DNA from: Candidatus Nitrosopumilus sp.
Lineage (GTDB): Archaea > Thermoproteota > Nitrososphaeria > Nitrososphaerales > Nitrosopumilaceae
Direction: 5' to 3'
DNA length: 14,663 bases
Assembly: GCA_013203245.1 (NCBI GenBank)
Contig: JABMOR010000093.1
Span: 1-14,663, forward strand
Below the pieces are notes generated by a model. It ran no database searches and was not told the DNA's origin. It saw only the letters and a list, made by a program, of their open reading frames with translations. The translations under genes were made by a program, and so were the position numbers. Below, in pieces: positions 6,353-12,993 of this stretch. Positions within the stretch are counted from its first letter, which is position 1, and every line of letters starts with the position of its first letter.

Positions 6353-7171
6353 ATGCAAGAAGCAACTATTGCAGAACAATCAGAAAAAATATTTACCGAC
6401 GTACGTGAAGTTGAAATTACACGTGCAATTGCAAATGAATTTCATGATGTATTAATTGACAGAGCAGAATCAGACGTTATCATTATTGGTGCAGGTCCTG
6501 CAGGATTAACAGCTAGTAGAGAACTTTCAAACATGGGTTACAAAGTTTTAGTTATTGAACAAAACAACTACCTAGGTGGCGGTTATTGGTTAGGAGGATA
6601 CATGATGAATCCAGTTACAGTTAGAGAACCAGCACAAAAATTCTGGGATGAATTAGGTATACCATACAAAAAAGTTGCAGAGGGATTATACTTAACACCG
6701 GGACCACATGCAGTATCAAAATTAATTGCAGCAGCATGTGATGCAGGAGTAAAATTCCTACAATTAACAAAATTTGATGACCTTGTATTGAAAAACGGCA
6801 GAGTTTCAGGAATTGTTGTTAACTGGATGCCAGTTTCAGCATTACCACGTAACATTACTTGTGTTGATCCAATTGCACTTGAAGCAAAAATAGTCATAGA
6901 TGCATCAGGTCATGATTCAGTTGCTGTGAAAAGACTTGTGGATAGAGGATTAGCAAAATGGAAGGGAATGGAGCCAATGCATGTTAACGATGGTGAAGAA
7001 CACGTAGTTCACAAGACAGGTGAAGTATACCCAGGGTTAATTGCAGCTGGAATGTCAGTTACCGAAACACATGGATTGGCAAGAATGGGTCCAACATTTG
7101 GTTCAATGCTATACTCTGGAAAGAAAGCAGCAGAAATTACAGCACAAAAAATCAAAGAATTAGAAAGATAA
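6353..7171 (+). CDS. thi4: Thi4-family thiamine thiazole synthase
   Basis: The 272-residue flavin-fold enzyme makes the thiazole moiety of thiamine from NAD and glycine. The dinucleotide-binding GAGPAG is at 46-51, followed by an acidic residue at E69 at the end of the second strand. The conserved C-terminal block AAGMSVTETHGLARMGPTFG starts near residue 231. The key position is C170 in TCVDP: it aligns with the Cys that yeast Thi4 sacrifices as sulfur donor (CxDP), whereas the methanogen enzyme carries His there and uses free sulfide. The predicted chemistry here is therefore the single-turnover type. ATG 6353 is supported by the TATA-like box and by full family length. The gene is monocistronic, with the sulfur-assimilation operon upstream on the other strand. 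Cytoplasmic. Confidence 0.95.
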   Translation: MQEATIAEQSEKIFTDVREVEITRAIANEFHDVLIDRAESDVIIIGAGPAGLTASRELSNMGYKVLVIEQNNYLGGGYWLGGYMMNPVTVREPAQKFWDELGIPYKKVAEGLYLTPGPHAVSKLIAAACDAGVKFLQLTKFDDLVLKNGRVSGIVVNWMPVSALPRNITCVDPIALEAKIVIDASGHDSVAVKRLVDRGLAKWKGMEPMHVNDGEEHVVHKTGEVYPGLIAAGMSVTETHGLARMGPTFGSMLYSGKKAAEITAQKIKELER

Positions 7172-7201
7172 TAAAATAATTTTCTTAGTGTTTGGACGAA
7201 T

Positions 7202-7224
7202 AATACTTGAAATTATCAAGTATT
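7202..7224. repeat. Perfect 9-bp inverted repeat between thi4 and the PAC2 gene
   Basis: AATACTTGA (7202-7210) and TCAAGTATT (7216-7224) pair perfectly around AATTA. No T-run follows, so a simple terminator is unlikely. It could be a dimeric regulator site for the downstream gene or a 3'-UTR hairpin of thi4. A short T-rich stretch right after the thi4 stop (7178-7185) is the better terminator candidate. Confidence 0.55.
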
Positions 7225-7280
7225 GTACCAAAACAACATTCCACTTCAGAGAATCATTGTTGAAAATCAAGTAAGTATGA

Positions 7281-7288
7281 TTTATTTT
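7281..7288 (+). promoter_or_regulatory. TATA-like box for the PAC2-family gene
   Basis: TTTATTTT lies 20-27 nt before ATG 7308 and supports that start over the internal ATGs at 7323 and 7338. Confidence 0.4.
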
Positions 7289-7307
7289 GTTTTAGGATAC
7301 GGATTTA

Positions 7308-8030
7308 ATGAGTTCCGATAAAATGACAAATGAAAAAATGTTAATTGTTGCATTCCCTAGTGCAGGTTTAGTAGGGGCTTTTGCTGTATCTTATCTCATT
7401 GCACAATTAGGGATGAAAGATATTGGAGATTTAGAATTTACAAAAATTTCTCCATCATATGCAATTAGAGATGGGGAAATCTATGGACCAGTTCGCATAT
7501 ACAATAAAGATAATCTATATGCCATCCTATCCAACATACCCTTGAATCCAATTCACACGTATGATCTAATAACAAAATCAATAGAATTTGCAAAAAATAA
7601 CAACATCAAAAAAATAATCATTCCACGTGGATTAGAGGCGTATGAAAATAAGAAAAATGATCCCATTTCCTACGGTTTGGCAGTTAACAAAAAGTCTAAA
7701 TGTCTTTTAGAGGAATATGATTTGTCAAACATACAGGGTGCAATGATTCTAGGTGTTGATGCAAGTGTTATTTCTGCACTAAAAAATTCTGAAACATCAT
7801 GTATTGTTTTGTACACTACTTGTAGAAGGATGTTTCCGGATGATGATGCAATCATAAAATCCATTAAAACACTTGCAGATATCATCAAAGTTAAAGTTGA
7901 AACTGAAAAATTTGAAGAACAGTTAGAGAAGATAAGTAAAGAGAATGAAAAATTAATTGCTGAAACTAAAAATTATTTTGATAACGCATCTGGAAGATCT
8001 GCATCCATTCTACCTCCAGGAATAGGTTAA
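7308..8030 (+). CDS. PAC2-family (proteasome assembly chaperone-like) protein
   Basis: The 240-residue protein matches the PAC2 fold family: an N-terminal FPSAGLVGAFAVSYLIAQLG (16-35), then a SPSYAIRDGEIYGPVRIY segment (48-65), IIIPRGLE (103-110) and a later LGVDASVI (148-155). Residues about 195-222 form a charged helix or coiled coil. Family members bind proteasome subunits in eukaryotes and archaea, but many archaeal paralogues have no known job. The C-terminus (SILPPGIG) lacks the hydrophobic-Tyr-x motif that docks into the 20S core, so a direct proteasome activator role is not supported by sequence. The gene is alone on its strand after thi4. An inverted repeat, TAGGT/ACCTA (8023-8027 and 8036-8040), spans the stop codon. 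Confidence 0.8.
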   Translation: MSSDKMTNEKMLIVAFPSAGLVGAFAVSYLIAQLGMKDIGDLEFTKISPSYAIRDGEIYGPVRIYNKDNLYAILSNIPLNPIHTYDLITKSIEFAKNNNIKKIIIPRGLEAYENKKNDPISYGLAVNKKSKCLLEEYDLSNIQGAMILGVDASVISALKNSETSCIVLYTTCRRMFPDDDAIIKSIKTLADIIKVKVETEKFEEQLEKISKENEKLIAETKNYFDNASGRSASILPPGIG

Positions 8031-8119
8031 TTTTCACCTAATTTGATACCTAAAAACTGCCTAATCATTTAAAAAAATTAGACGTTAGAAAGATAAGCAA
8101 TCAAGATATCTCTCTTTTA

Positions 8120-8878
8120 GTGAAAATTTCTAAAATTATTCTATATGATGAACCCACAGTTCCAGAGATTCAAATTGAAAAAATAAAAAAATTCATCACA
8201 GATACATTTCAAATTGAAACGAAAATAAAAGAAAACTTTTTTCAACCTACAGAAGACAAAACATCTGAAAAAATAGCATCGACACGAATTTTTGATTTAA
8301 AAAAACAATTCAAAAAACATAATCCTACACAAGATGAAGTTCAAATTGAAAAAGATAATTTAGACACATCTGAAAAAGATGTGATGACGTTATATGACGG
8401 ATTTGAATTACAAAACATCATTTCAGAAAACATTTCAATTACAGATAACACATTACACATAATTTTTACAAACAAGCTCACTGTCACATTTGATGATGAG
8501 GATTTCAGATATCATGCTAGAGCACTAATCAGTTCTAATCCCACAATAATTTCAACAACAGGGGTCATAGAGGCCCCAGCGAAACCAAAACAATACTATT
8601 TAGATCTAATGACAAACTTTTCAGAAGACAAAATTCAAGAAATTAAAGAAAAATACAAAGGAGGATTTTTAGAATATCACGATCCAAGATTAAACGAGAT
8701 GGTGGAAGGATATGTGTTACAAGCCATATTGTACTATGTAACAGGTGAGGCGTTTTGTGAGAAAAAAGATTGCAGGCTATTCAATGCTCATTGGCAAAAA
8801 GACTTGTTTTATTCACAAATTGAAAATAAAAAATTCTGTGAACACCATCAAAAAATAATTAATGAAATTAAAAATTAA
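8120..8878 (+). CDS. Uncharacterised archaeal protein with an archaemetzincin-like, catalytically empty C-terminus
   Basis: The 252-residue protein starts at GTG 8120. An N-terminal beta/alpha segment (1-37) precedes a low-complexity charged linker (about 38-90). A conserved-looking block SNPTIISTTGVIEAPAKPK lies at 139-157. The C-terminus has C213-x4-C218, FNAHW and C240-x2-H243. Archaemetzincins carry HExxHxxG, x3, C-x4-C, about 19 residues, then CxxC. Here G209-x3-C213-x4-C218 is kept, the next gap is 21 residues, and the last Cys is His. The HExxH positions read AILYY, so no active zinc site remains. A structural zinc is plausible; protease activity is not. The match to archaemetzincin is my alignment by eye. 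The gene ends 1 nt before the stop of the convergent dehydrogenase gene. Confidence 0.75.
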   Translation: MKISKIILYDEPTVPEIQIEKIKKFITDTFQIETKIKENFFQPTEDKTSEKIASTRIFDLKKQFKKHNPTQDEVQIEKDNLDTSEKDVMTLYDGFELQNIISENISITDNTLHIIFTNKLTVTFDDEDFRYHARALISSNPTIISTTGVIEAPAKPKQYYLDLMTNFSEDKIQEIKEKYKGGFLEYHDPRLNEMVEGYVLQAILYYVTGEAFCEKKDCRLFNAHWQKDLFYSQIENKKFCEHHQKIINEIKN

Positions 8879-8879
8879 A

Positions 8880-9782
8880 TCAGATAGAATTTATTTGATC
8901 ATGAATTCTTTGCGAAGATTTCTGTAACAATAAAGATTCAGAGTCATCAAGGACGATATCAAGAATTTTTGAAATCCCCGATGAATTTATCAATACGGGC
9001 ACACCCATAGCAACATCGTTTTCCCCATATTCCCCTTGCAAAACTACAGAGACTGGGACAGAAAACTCACGATTATTCACTATTGAATCAATTACATCAA
9101 ATGCATTTTTGGCAATGCCGAATTGAGAACGGCTCTTGTAATGTCTTAGATCTTTCCAATAATTTCTTACTGCATTAGTGATAGAGGCTTGTTCATCATC
9201 ATTTAGCAAAGAAGTCAGGGATTTTCCACCAATTTTAACTCTAGAAAAGATTGGAACCATAGAATCCCCATGTTCGCCGAGAACCAAAGCACCATCAACA
9301 GAAGACTGTGGAACTGAAAATTTTTCTGAAAGTAAATATCGGAATCTACTAGTATCAAGACTGGATGCAATACCAAATACTTTGAATCTTGAAAATGATG
9401 TTTCTTTTTGAAAAAAATATGTTAGTATATCAAGAGGGTTGGAAATTAACAAAACAATTGCAGTTGGGCAGTATTGCTTAATTTTCTGTGCAATTTCTTT
9501 AATCATTGTTGTTTGAGACACCATATTTTCTGTTCGGTCGTTCAAATACACACCCATACTTGCTGTGATCACAACAATATCTGAACCAATTATTTTTGAA
9601 TAATCAGATGTTCCAGTAATAGAAAATTTAGAAGTGGAAGGAATGGCATTAGAAACATCCAAAGACTCACCAATTGCTTTTCCCTCATCACGATTTACAA
9701 GTAAAATGTCATCTAATGCATTAGATACACAAAGAAACGCAATAGATGTGCCTACTCTCCCACTACCAATAATTGAAATCAA
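8880..9782 (-). CDS. Malate/lactate dehydrogenase-family protein with an atypical substrate loop
   Basis: The 300-residue protein has the full family frame: GSGRVG (6-11), catalytic H171 in GEHGDS, R146 with D143 in LDTSRFR, N115 in SNPLD and R83. Two specificity features differ. The substrate loop, usually AGxPRKPGMxR in malate dehydrogenases, is one residue shorter and reads ASMGVYLNDR, without the malate-selecting Arg. At the end of the second strand the NAD-selecting Asp is replaced by N30-R31 (LVNRDE), like some NADP-using archaeal enzymes. The substrate and cofactor are therefore uncertain. The start is TTG 9782, right after an in-frame TAA, with GGTG just upstream. It is the last gene of an operon after the UspA gene (gap 16 nt). 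Cytoplasmic. Confidence 0.88.
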   Translation of the reverse strand: MISIIGSGRVGTSIAFLCVSNALDDILLVNRDEGKAIGESLDVSNAIPSTSKFSITGTSDYSKIIGSDIVVITASMGVYLNDRTENMVSQTTMIKEIAQKIKQYCPTAIVLLISNPLDILTYFFQKETSFSRFKVFGIASSLDTSRFRYLLSEKFSVPQSSVDGALVLGEHGDSMVPIFSRVKIGGKSLTSLLNDDEQASITNAVRNYWKDLRHYKSRSQFGIAKNAFDVIDSIVNNREFSVPVSVVLQGEYGENDVAMGVPVLINSSGISKILDIVLDDSESLLLQKSSQRIHDQINSI

Positions 9783-9798
9783 TTACACCACATTCTGT

Positions 9799-10230
9799 TT
9801 ATTTTATAATCAGAATAGGACATGTAGATTTTTGAGACACACCATTTGCAACACTTCCCAAAAGCAACTTATCAAAACCAGTTCTACCATGAGATCCTAT
9901 AACGATAAGATCATATTTTCTAGACTTTGCAAAAGTTACAATGTCATTAACTACGGATTTTGATGTCAGTATTTGTGATTTGATAGAGACATTATTTTTG
10001 TCTGCAAGAGATTCTAATTTTTCAAGATGTTCTTTTGTAACTTTTTTTTGTTTTTTAATTAGTTCAGAATCAGCTCTTGCATCATAGTATTTGTGATGCC
10101 ATGCATCACCTTCAAGACAAGTAAGTAATGTTATTTTAGAATTATAATTTTTAGCAAGATCCAATGCAACCTTAAAGGCTCTTGTAGATTGGGCAGATAA
10201 ATCAAAGGGCACTAAGATATTTTGAAACAA
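9799..10230 (-). CDS. UspA-family universal stress protein (first copy)
   Basis: The 143-residue single-domain protein has the N-terminal NILVPFDLS strand and the nucleotide-binding motif G112-x2-G115-x9-G125-S126 of ATP-binding Usp proteins. It probably dimerises and senses or binds ATP/AMP in the cytoplasm. The start is TTG 10230, 2 nt after the TGA of the HPF-like gene, with AAGGA about 10-14 nt upstream, so the genes are tightly coupled. A longer charged insertion (about 46-75) separates the two halves compared with the two other copies. It lies between the HPF-like protein and the dehydrogenase. The specific role is not known. Confidence 0.9.
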   Translation of the reverse strand: MFQNILVPFDLSAQSTRAFKVALDLAKNYNSKITLLTCLEGDAWHHKYYDARADSELIKKQKKVTKEHLEKLESLADKNNVSIKSQILTSKSVVNDIVTFAKSRKYDLIVIGSHGRTGFDKLLLGSVANGVSQKSTCPILIIK

Positions 10231-10232
10231 TA

Positions 10233-10574
10233 TCAGTATTCCTTTTTACGAATACTATCTCTTTGACGATTATCATTATGTTTTGGTAATTCACCCTCTA
10301 ATTTTCTACATAATTCATCAGCAATTTTTAGAATATCCCAACCTGAAGCAGTATAGATTAGTTGATTTTTAGAGGTTTTAACAGTAGCAGTAACATCATA
10401 ATGGGTTCTTGAGCCCTCAGGATTTTGAAACTCTACTGCAATTTTTGCTTCAATGATGTGAGACAGTACTTGTTGAACTTTCTCTAATGCACCACCAAAT
10501 TTGGATGAAAGTATTTCATTAGCAGGTTCGTCTTTAGGCAAACCAATTACAAATAAAGGAACTTTTTCAGTCAT
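10233..10574 (-). CDS. HPF/RaiA-like (S30AE) ribosome-associated protein, tentative
   Basis: ATG 10574 gives 113 residues. A frame up to TTG 10622 is open, but the TATA-like ATATTAA 24-30 nt before the ATG favours the shorter form. The order of elements matches the ribosome hibernation fold: an amphipathic helix (LEKVQQVLSHI, 30-40), strands AKIAVEF and YDVTATVKT, then QLIYTASGWDILKIADELCRKLEGEL as the last strand and helix, and a basic tail. HPF and RaiA occupy the decoding centre of idle ribosomes. The match is by pattern, not by strict motif, and an unrelated alpha-beta protein is possible. It is the first gene of an operon with a UspA protein and the dehydrogenase-like protein, which fits a stress or dormancy theme. 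Confidence 0.55.
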   Translation of the reverse strand: MTEKVPLFVIGLPKDEPANEILSSKFGGALEKVQQVLSHIIEAKIAVEFQNPEGSRTHYDVTATVKTSKNQLIYTASGWDILKIADELCRKLEGELPKHNDNRQRDSIRKKEY

Positions 10575-10597
10575 ATACAACCCATGTAATCTAGAAC

Positions 10598-10604
10598 TTA
10601 ATAT
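10598..10604 (-). promoter_or_regulatory. TATA-like box for the HPF-like-UspA-dehydrogenase operon
   Basis: ATATTAA on the minus strand lies 24-30 nt before ATG 10574. It supports a leaderless transcript and the shorter start for the HPF-like gene. Confidence 0.45.
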
Positions 10605-10655
10605 GTTTCTAATTATTATCAAATATGATTTTCAGGCATGATATTGTTAATGACG

Positions 10656-10663
10656 TATTTATC
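10656..10663 (+). promoter_or_regulatory. TATA-like box for the four-CBS gene
   Basis: TATTTATC lies 23-30 nt before ATG 10686. It is the same octamer as in front of the TPR gene. It forms a divergent promoter pair with the box at 10598-10604. Confidence 0.5.
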
Positions 10664-10685
10664 AAAATTGTAATAGAGTGTTATA

Positions 10686-11540
10686 ATGAATGTAAAAAAT
10701 TTAAAATTGTCAGAATTAATGATAAAGCCAATTACAGTTAATTCTGATACAACGCTCATGAAAGCAAGGGAGTCAATATTAAAACATAAAGTAAAACGAG
10801 TAATAGTTACAATCAAAAATAGACCAGTGGGAATAATAACTGAAAAAGATATTGCAAAAAAAATTTATCAGTTAGGTACAAAACCAATAGAATCTGTAAA
10901 AGCAAGCGATTTCAAACCAAGAGAATTGTTTACTCTCAGTAAAGAAGATTCAGTTCAAAAATGTGCAAAGTTAATGAAAAAACACCGAATTAGTGTGGTA
11001 ATAATACTTGGCAAAGATAAAATCCTCGAAGGAATTGTAACAAAAACAAATCTTGCAACAGTATTCCTTACAAAAGGTTCAGATTCAATCAAAGTTTCAA
11101 AAATAATGACAAATAAAGTAATAACAGCCACACCAAGTGATCCAATATTACTCATAGAAAGTTTGTTGATAAAGTATGGAATTTCTAGAATTATCATCCA
11201 AAGAAATCAAAAACCAGTAGGAATAGTAACTTTCAGAGATTTTGTACCTGCAAAAATTCCTCAATGGATTGCAGAATCAGCAGATCCAAAAGAAGTTCAG
11301 GAATATAAATTCAAAAAAGGATTAGAAGAAACACATTCAAATCAAATGAGTTATCTCTTTCCATTTCACGCCACAGACATTATGTCAACAAACCCCATCA
11401 CAATAGATGCAGATAAAGAAGTAAAACAAGCTATCATCAAAATGATCAAATATAATATTAGTGGTCTTCCAGTGGTAAAAAATTCAAAATTAGTAGGAAT
11501 AATTACAAAATCAGATATTGTAAATACACTAGCAAATTAA
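10686..11540 (+). CDS. Four-CBS-domain protein
   Basis: The 284-residue protein has four CBS motifs at about 6-62, 72-128, 135-188 and 229-284, each with the usual end pattern (VGIITEKDIAKKI, EGIVTKTNLATVF, VGIVTFRDFVPAK, VGIITKSDIVNTL). A 35-40 residue linker (about 190-228) separates the third and fourth. There is no extra catalytic or DNA-binding domain. CBS pairs form Bateman modules that bind AMP, ATP or related ligands. A stand-alone four-CBS protein of about this size is the archaeal ribosome dimerisation factor of Thermococcales, so a role in ribosome silencing is a testable possibility, not an assignment. It is divergent from the HPF-like operon and convergent with the UspA pair. ATG 10686 is supported by its TATA-like box. 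Confidence 0.9.
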   Translation: MNVKNLKLSELMIKPITVNSDTTLMKARESILKHKVKRVIVTIKNRPVGIITEKDIAKKIYQLGTKPIESVKASDFKPRELFTLSKEDSVQKCAKLMKKHRISVVIILGKDKILEGIVTKTNLATVFLTKGSDSIKVSKIMTNKVITATPSDPILLIESLLIKYGISRIIIQRNQKPVGIVTFRDFVPAKIPQWIAESADPKEVQEYKFKKGLEETHSNQMSYLFPFHATDIMSTNPITIDADKEVKQAIIKMIKYNISGLPVVKNSKLVGIITKSDIVNTLAN

Positions 11541-11542
11541 TT

Positions 11543-11968
11543 CTATTTTACTATCATAACTGAACAAGAAGAAGACTGTGAAATCTTGTTGGAAACACTT
11601 CCAAGTAAAAGTCTAGATACAGAACCTAATCCTTTATTTCCAACAACAATAAGATCACATTTTTCTTTTTTTACAATTTTCTCAATTTCATTAACAATAT
11701 TTCCTTCTTTTAAGAAAATTTTTGCAGTGATTCCTTTTTTTGAAAGTTTTTCGTTTGCCTTTTCCAAAATTCTAGTTCCAAACTTTCGAAGAATACCGAG
11801 GTATTCTTTACGATCTAGTAAATTAATCGGGAGTGACTTTTCTACAACATATATCAAAATAAGATTAGAATTAAACGCATCAACAAGCTCACACGCACGT
11901 TCCAAACACTTTTCTGAATATATGGAACCATCAATTGGTACAAGAATTTTTTTAAAACTATTAGTCAT
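11543..11968 (-). CDS. UspA-family universal stress protein (second copy)
   Basis: The 141-residue single-domain Usp protein has KKILVPIDGS (6-15) and the nucleotide motif G110-x2-G113-x9-G123-S124. The ATG at 11968 overlaps the TGA of the upstream UspA gene as ATGA, so the two are translationally coupled. Its TAG lies 2 nt from the stop of the convergent four-CBS gene. It differs widely in sequence from its operon partner, so this pair is an old divergence rather than a recent duplication. It probably binds ATP and acts as a homo- or heterodimer; the partner is unknown. Cytoplasmic, no signal peptide. Confidence 0.92.
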   Translation of the reverse strand: MTNSFKKILVPIDGSIYSEKCLERACELVDAFNSNLILIYVVEKSLPINLLDRKEYLGILRKFGTRILEKANEKLSKKGITAKIFLKEGNIVNEIEKIVKKEKCDLIVVGNKGLGSVSRLLLGSVSNKISQSSSCSVMIVK

Positions 11969-12396
11969 TTCACTATCAATACAGGTTTTTTAGCCTTGTG
12001 TAAAACATAGTTAGAGACACTTCCCAAGAAAATTTCTTTAGCAGAACTTCTCCCACGTGCTCCAAGTACAACCATATCAATTTTATTTTTAGGATCATTT
12101 GCAAATTTTGCTATATCATATCCAGGATCACCGGCAATTGCTTTTCCAGTTAAATCAATGCCTTTCTTGGCAGCTCTGACTTTAGCCTCACTAAGTAATT
12201 TTTTTACTTCAGTCATTGAGTCAAAATCTAAGAACCCAAGTGGGTGTATTGCATATAATCCAGGCACTGTTTTTATGGCTAATGCTGTAACCGTACCTTG
12301 AGATTGTCTTGCAATGTGTATAGCCATATCTAAACCACGAATTGAATTTTTTGAACCATCAAGAGGTACAAGAATTTTCTTTGTTTTAACTGCCAT
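11965..12396 (-). CDS. UspA-family universal stress protein (third copy)
   Basis: The 143-residue single-domain protein has KKILVPLDGS (6-15) and the nucleotide motif G112-x2-G115-x9-G125-S126. ATG 12396 follows a strong TATA-like box (12419-12426), so this is the lead gene of a two-gene operon; its TGA overlaps the ATG of the next UspA gene. It diverges from the two-CBS gene across about 110 nt. Usp proteins with this motif usually bind ATP and act in stress or stationary-phase survival; the exact target here cannot be read from the sequence. Confidence 0.92.
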   Translation of the reverse strand: MAVKTKKILVPLDGSKNSIRGLDMAIHIARQSQGTVTALAIKTVPGLYAIHPLGFLDFDSMTEVKKLLSEAKVRAAKKGIDLTGKAIAGDPGYDIAKFANDPKNKIDMVVLGARGRSSAKEIFLGSVSNYVLHKAKKPVLIVK

Positions 12397-12418
12397 ATTA
12401 TTCTCAAATGAATTTTTA

Positions 12419-12426
12419 ATTTATAA
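12419..12426 (-). promoter_or_regulatory. TATA-like box for the UspA pair
   Basis: TTATAAAT on the minus strand lies 23-30 nt before ATG 12396. It is the best-formed box in the window. Confidence 0.55.
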
Positions 12427-12507
12427 GGGTATTGTGATTATCTTGGTTGATTTTCAATTATGGTAATTTAGAATTTATTTCATATAATTGAAAAAAGAGT
12501 ACACAGT

Positions 12508-12945
12508 ATGAATAGTACGTTTGTAAATGATGTGATGAGTAAAAATATACTTAGTTTAGACAAATCGACATCACTGCAAGAAGCTGCAGAACACATGAAA
12601 AAATTATGTATAGGTTGTGTAATTGTAACTGATAACAACAATCCAATTGGAATAATTACAGAAAGGGATTTTGTGACAAAAATTGCAGCAGAAGGGAGAC
12701 CATTGTTTACTGAAATTAAAGAAGTGATGTCATCACCTTTGATTACAATTGATTCAGAAGAAACAATTTGGGAAGCGTCAGAATTAATGAAGGAAAAATT
12801 AATTCATAAACTTCCAGTTAAAGAAAATAATGAAATTATTGGAATTATAACAACTACAGACATTGTGAAAATTGCAAGCGTTGGATCAGATTCAGAAATG
12901 AGGAAAATTTGTGATCAAATTATTTTAAGAATGAAAAACGAGTAA
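12508..12945 (+). CDS. Two-CBS-domain (Bateman module) protein
   Basis: The 145-residue protein consists of one CBS pair, about 4-60 (ending GIITERDFVTKI) and 70-125 (ending GIITTTDIVKIA), plus a short charged C-terminal helix. Nothing else is fused, so it probably acts as a soluble adenosine-nucleotide sensor that works through a partner. ATG 12508 is preceded by an AT-rich stretch with possible boxes at 12475-12482 and 12483-12488. It is divergent from the UspA pair and followed 48 nt later by the thioredoxin reductase gene, which has its own promoter-like box. No ligand-specific residues can be assigned with confidence. Confidence 0.92.
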   Translation: MNSTFVNDVMSKNILSLDKSTSLQEAAEHMKKLCIGCVIVTDNNNPIGIITERDFVTKIAAEGRPLFTEIKEVMSSPLITIDSEETIWEASELMKEKLIHKLPVKENNEIIGIITTTDIVKIASVGSDSEMRKICDQIILRMKNE

Positions 12946-12962
12946 TCGAAAGAGATATTCAC

Positions 12963-12970
12963 TTAAATTA
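12963..12970 (+). promoter_or_regulatory. TATA-like box for trxB
   Basis: TTAAATTA lies 24-31 nt before ATG 12994, which suggests a promoter for trxB separate from the two-CBS gene. Confidence 0.45.
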
Positions 12971-12993
12971 TTGAAATTAAGACCATAACCATT

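Noticed and set aside
8023..8040. TAGGT/ACCTA inverted repeat at the PAC2 stop as a terminator
   Set aside because: Only a 5-bp stem with an 8-nt loop and no long T-run after it; too weak to call a terminator by itself.
10575..10622. Longer HPF-like protein starting at TTG 10622
   Set aside because: The extra 16 codons contain the TATA-like box for ATG 10574, and they add no matching domain sequence.
11586..11993. 135-residue plus-strand frame opposite the UspA genes
   Set aside because: It is antisense to two well-supported UspA genes and shows Ser/Phe-rich shadow composition without any motif.
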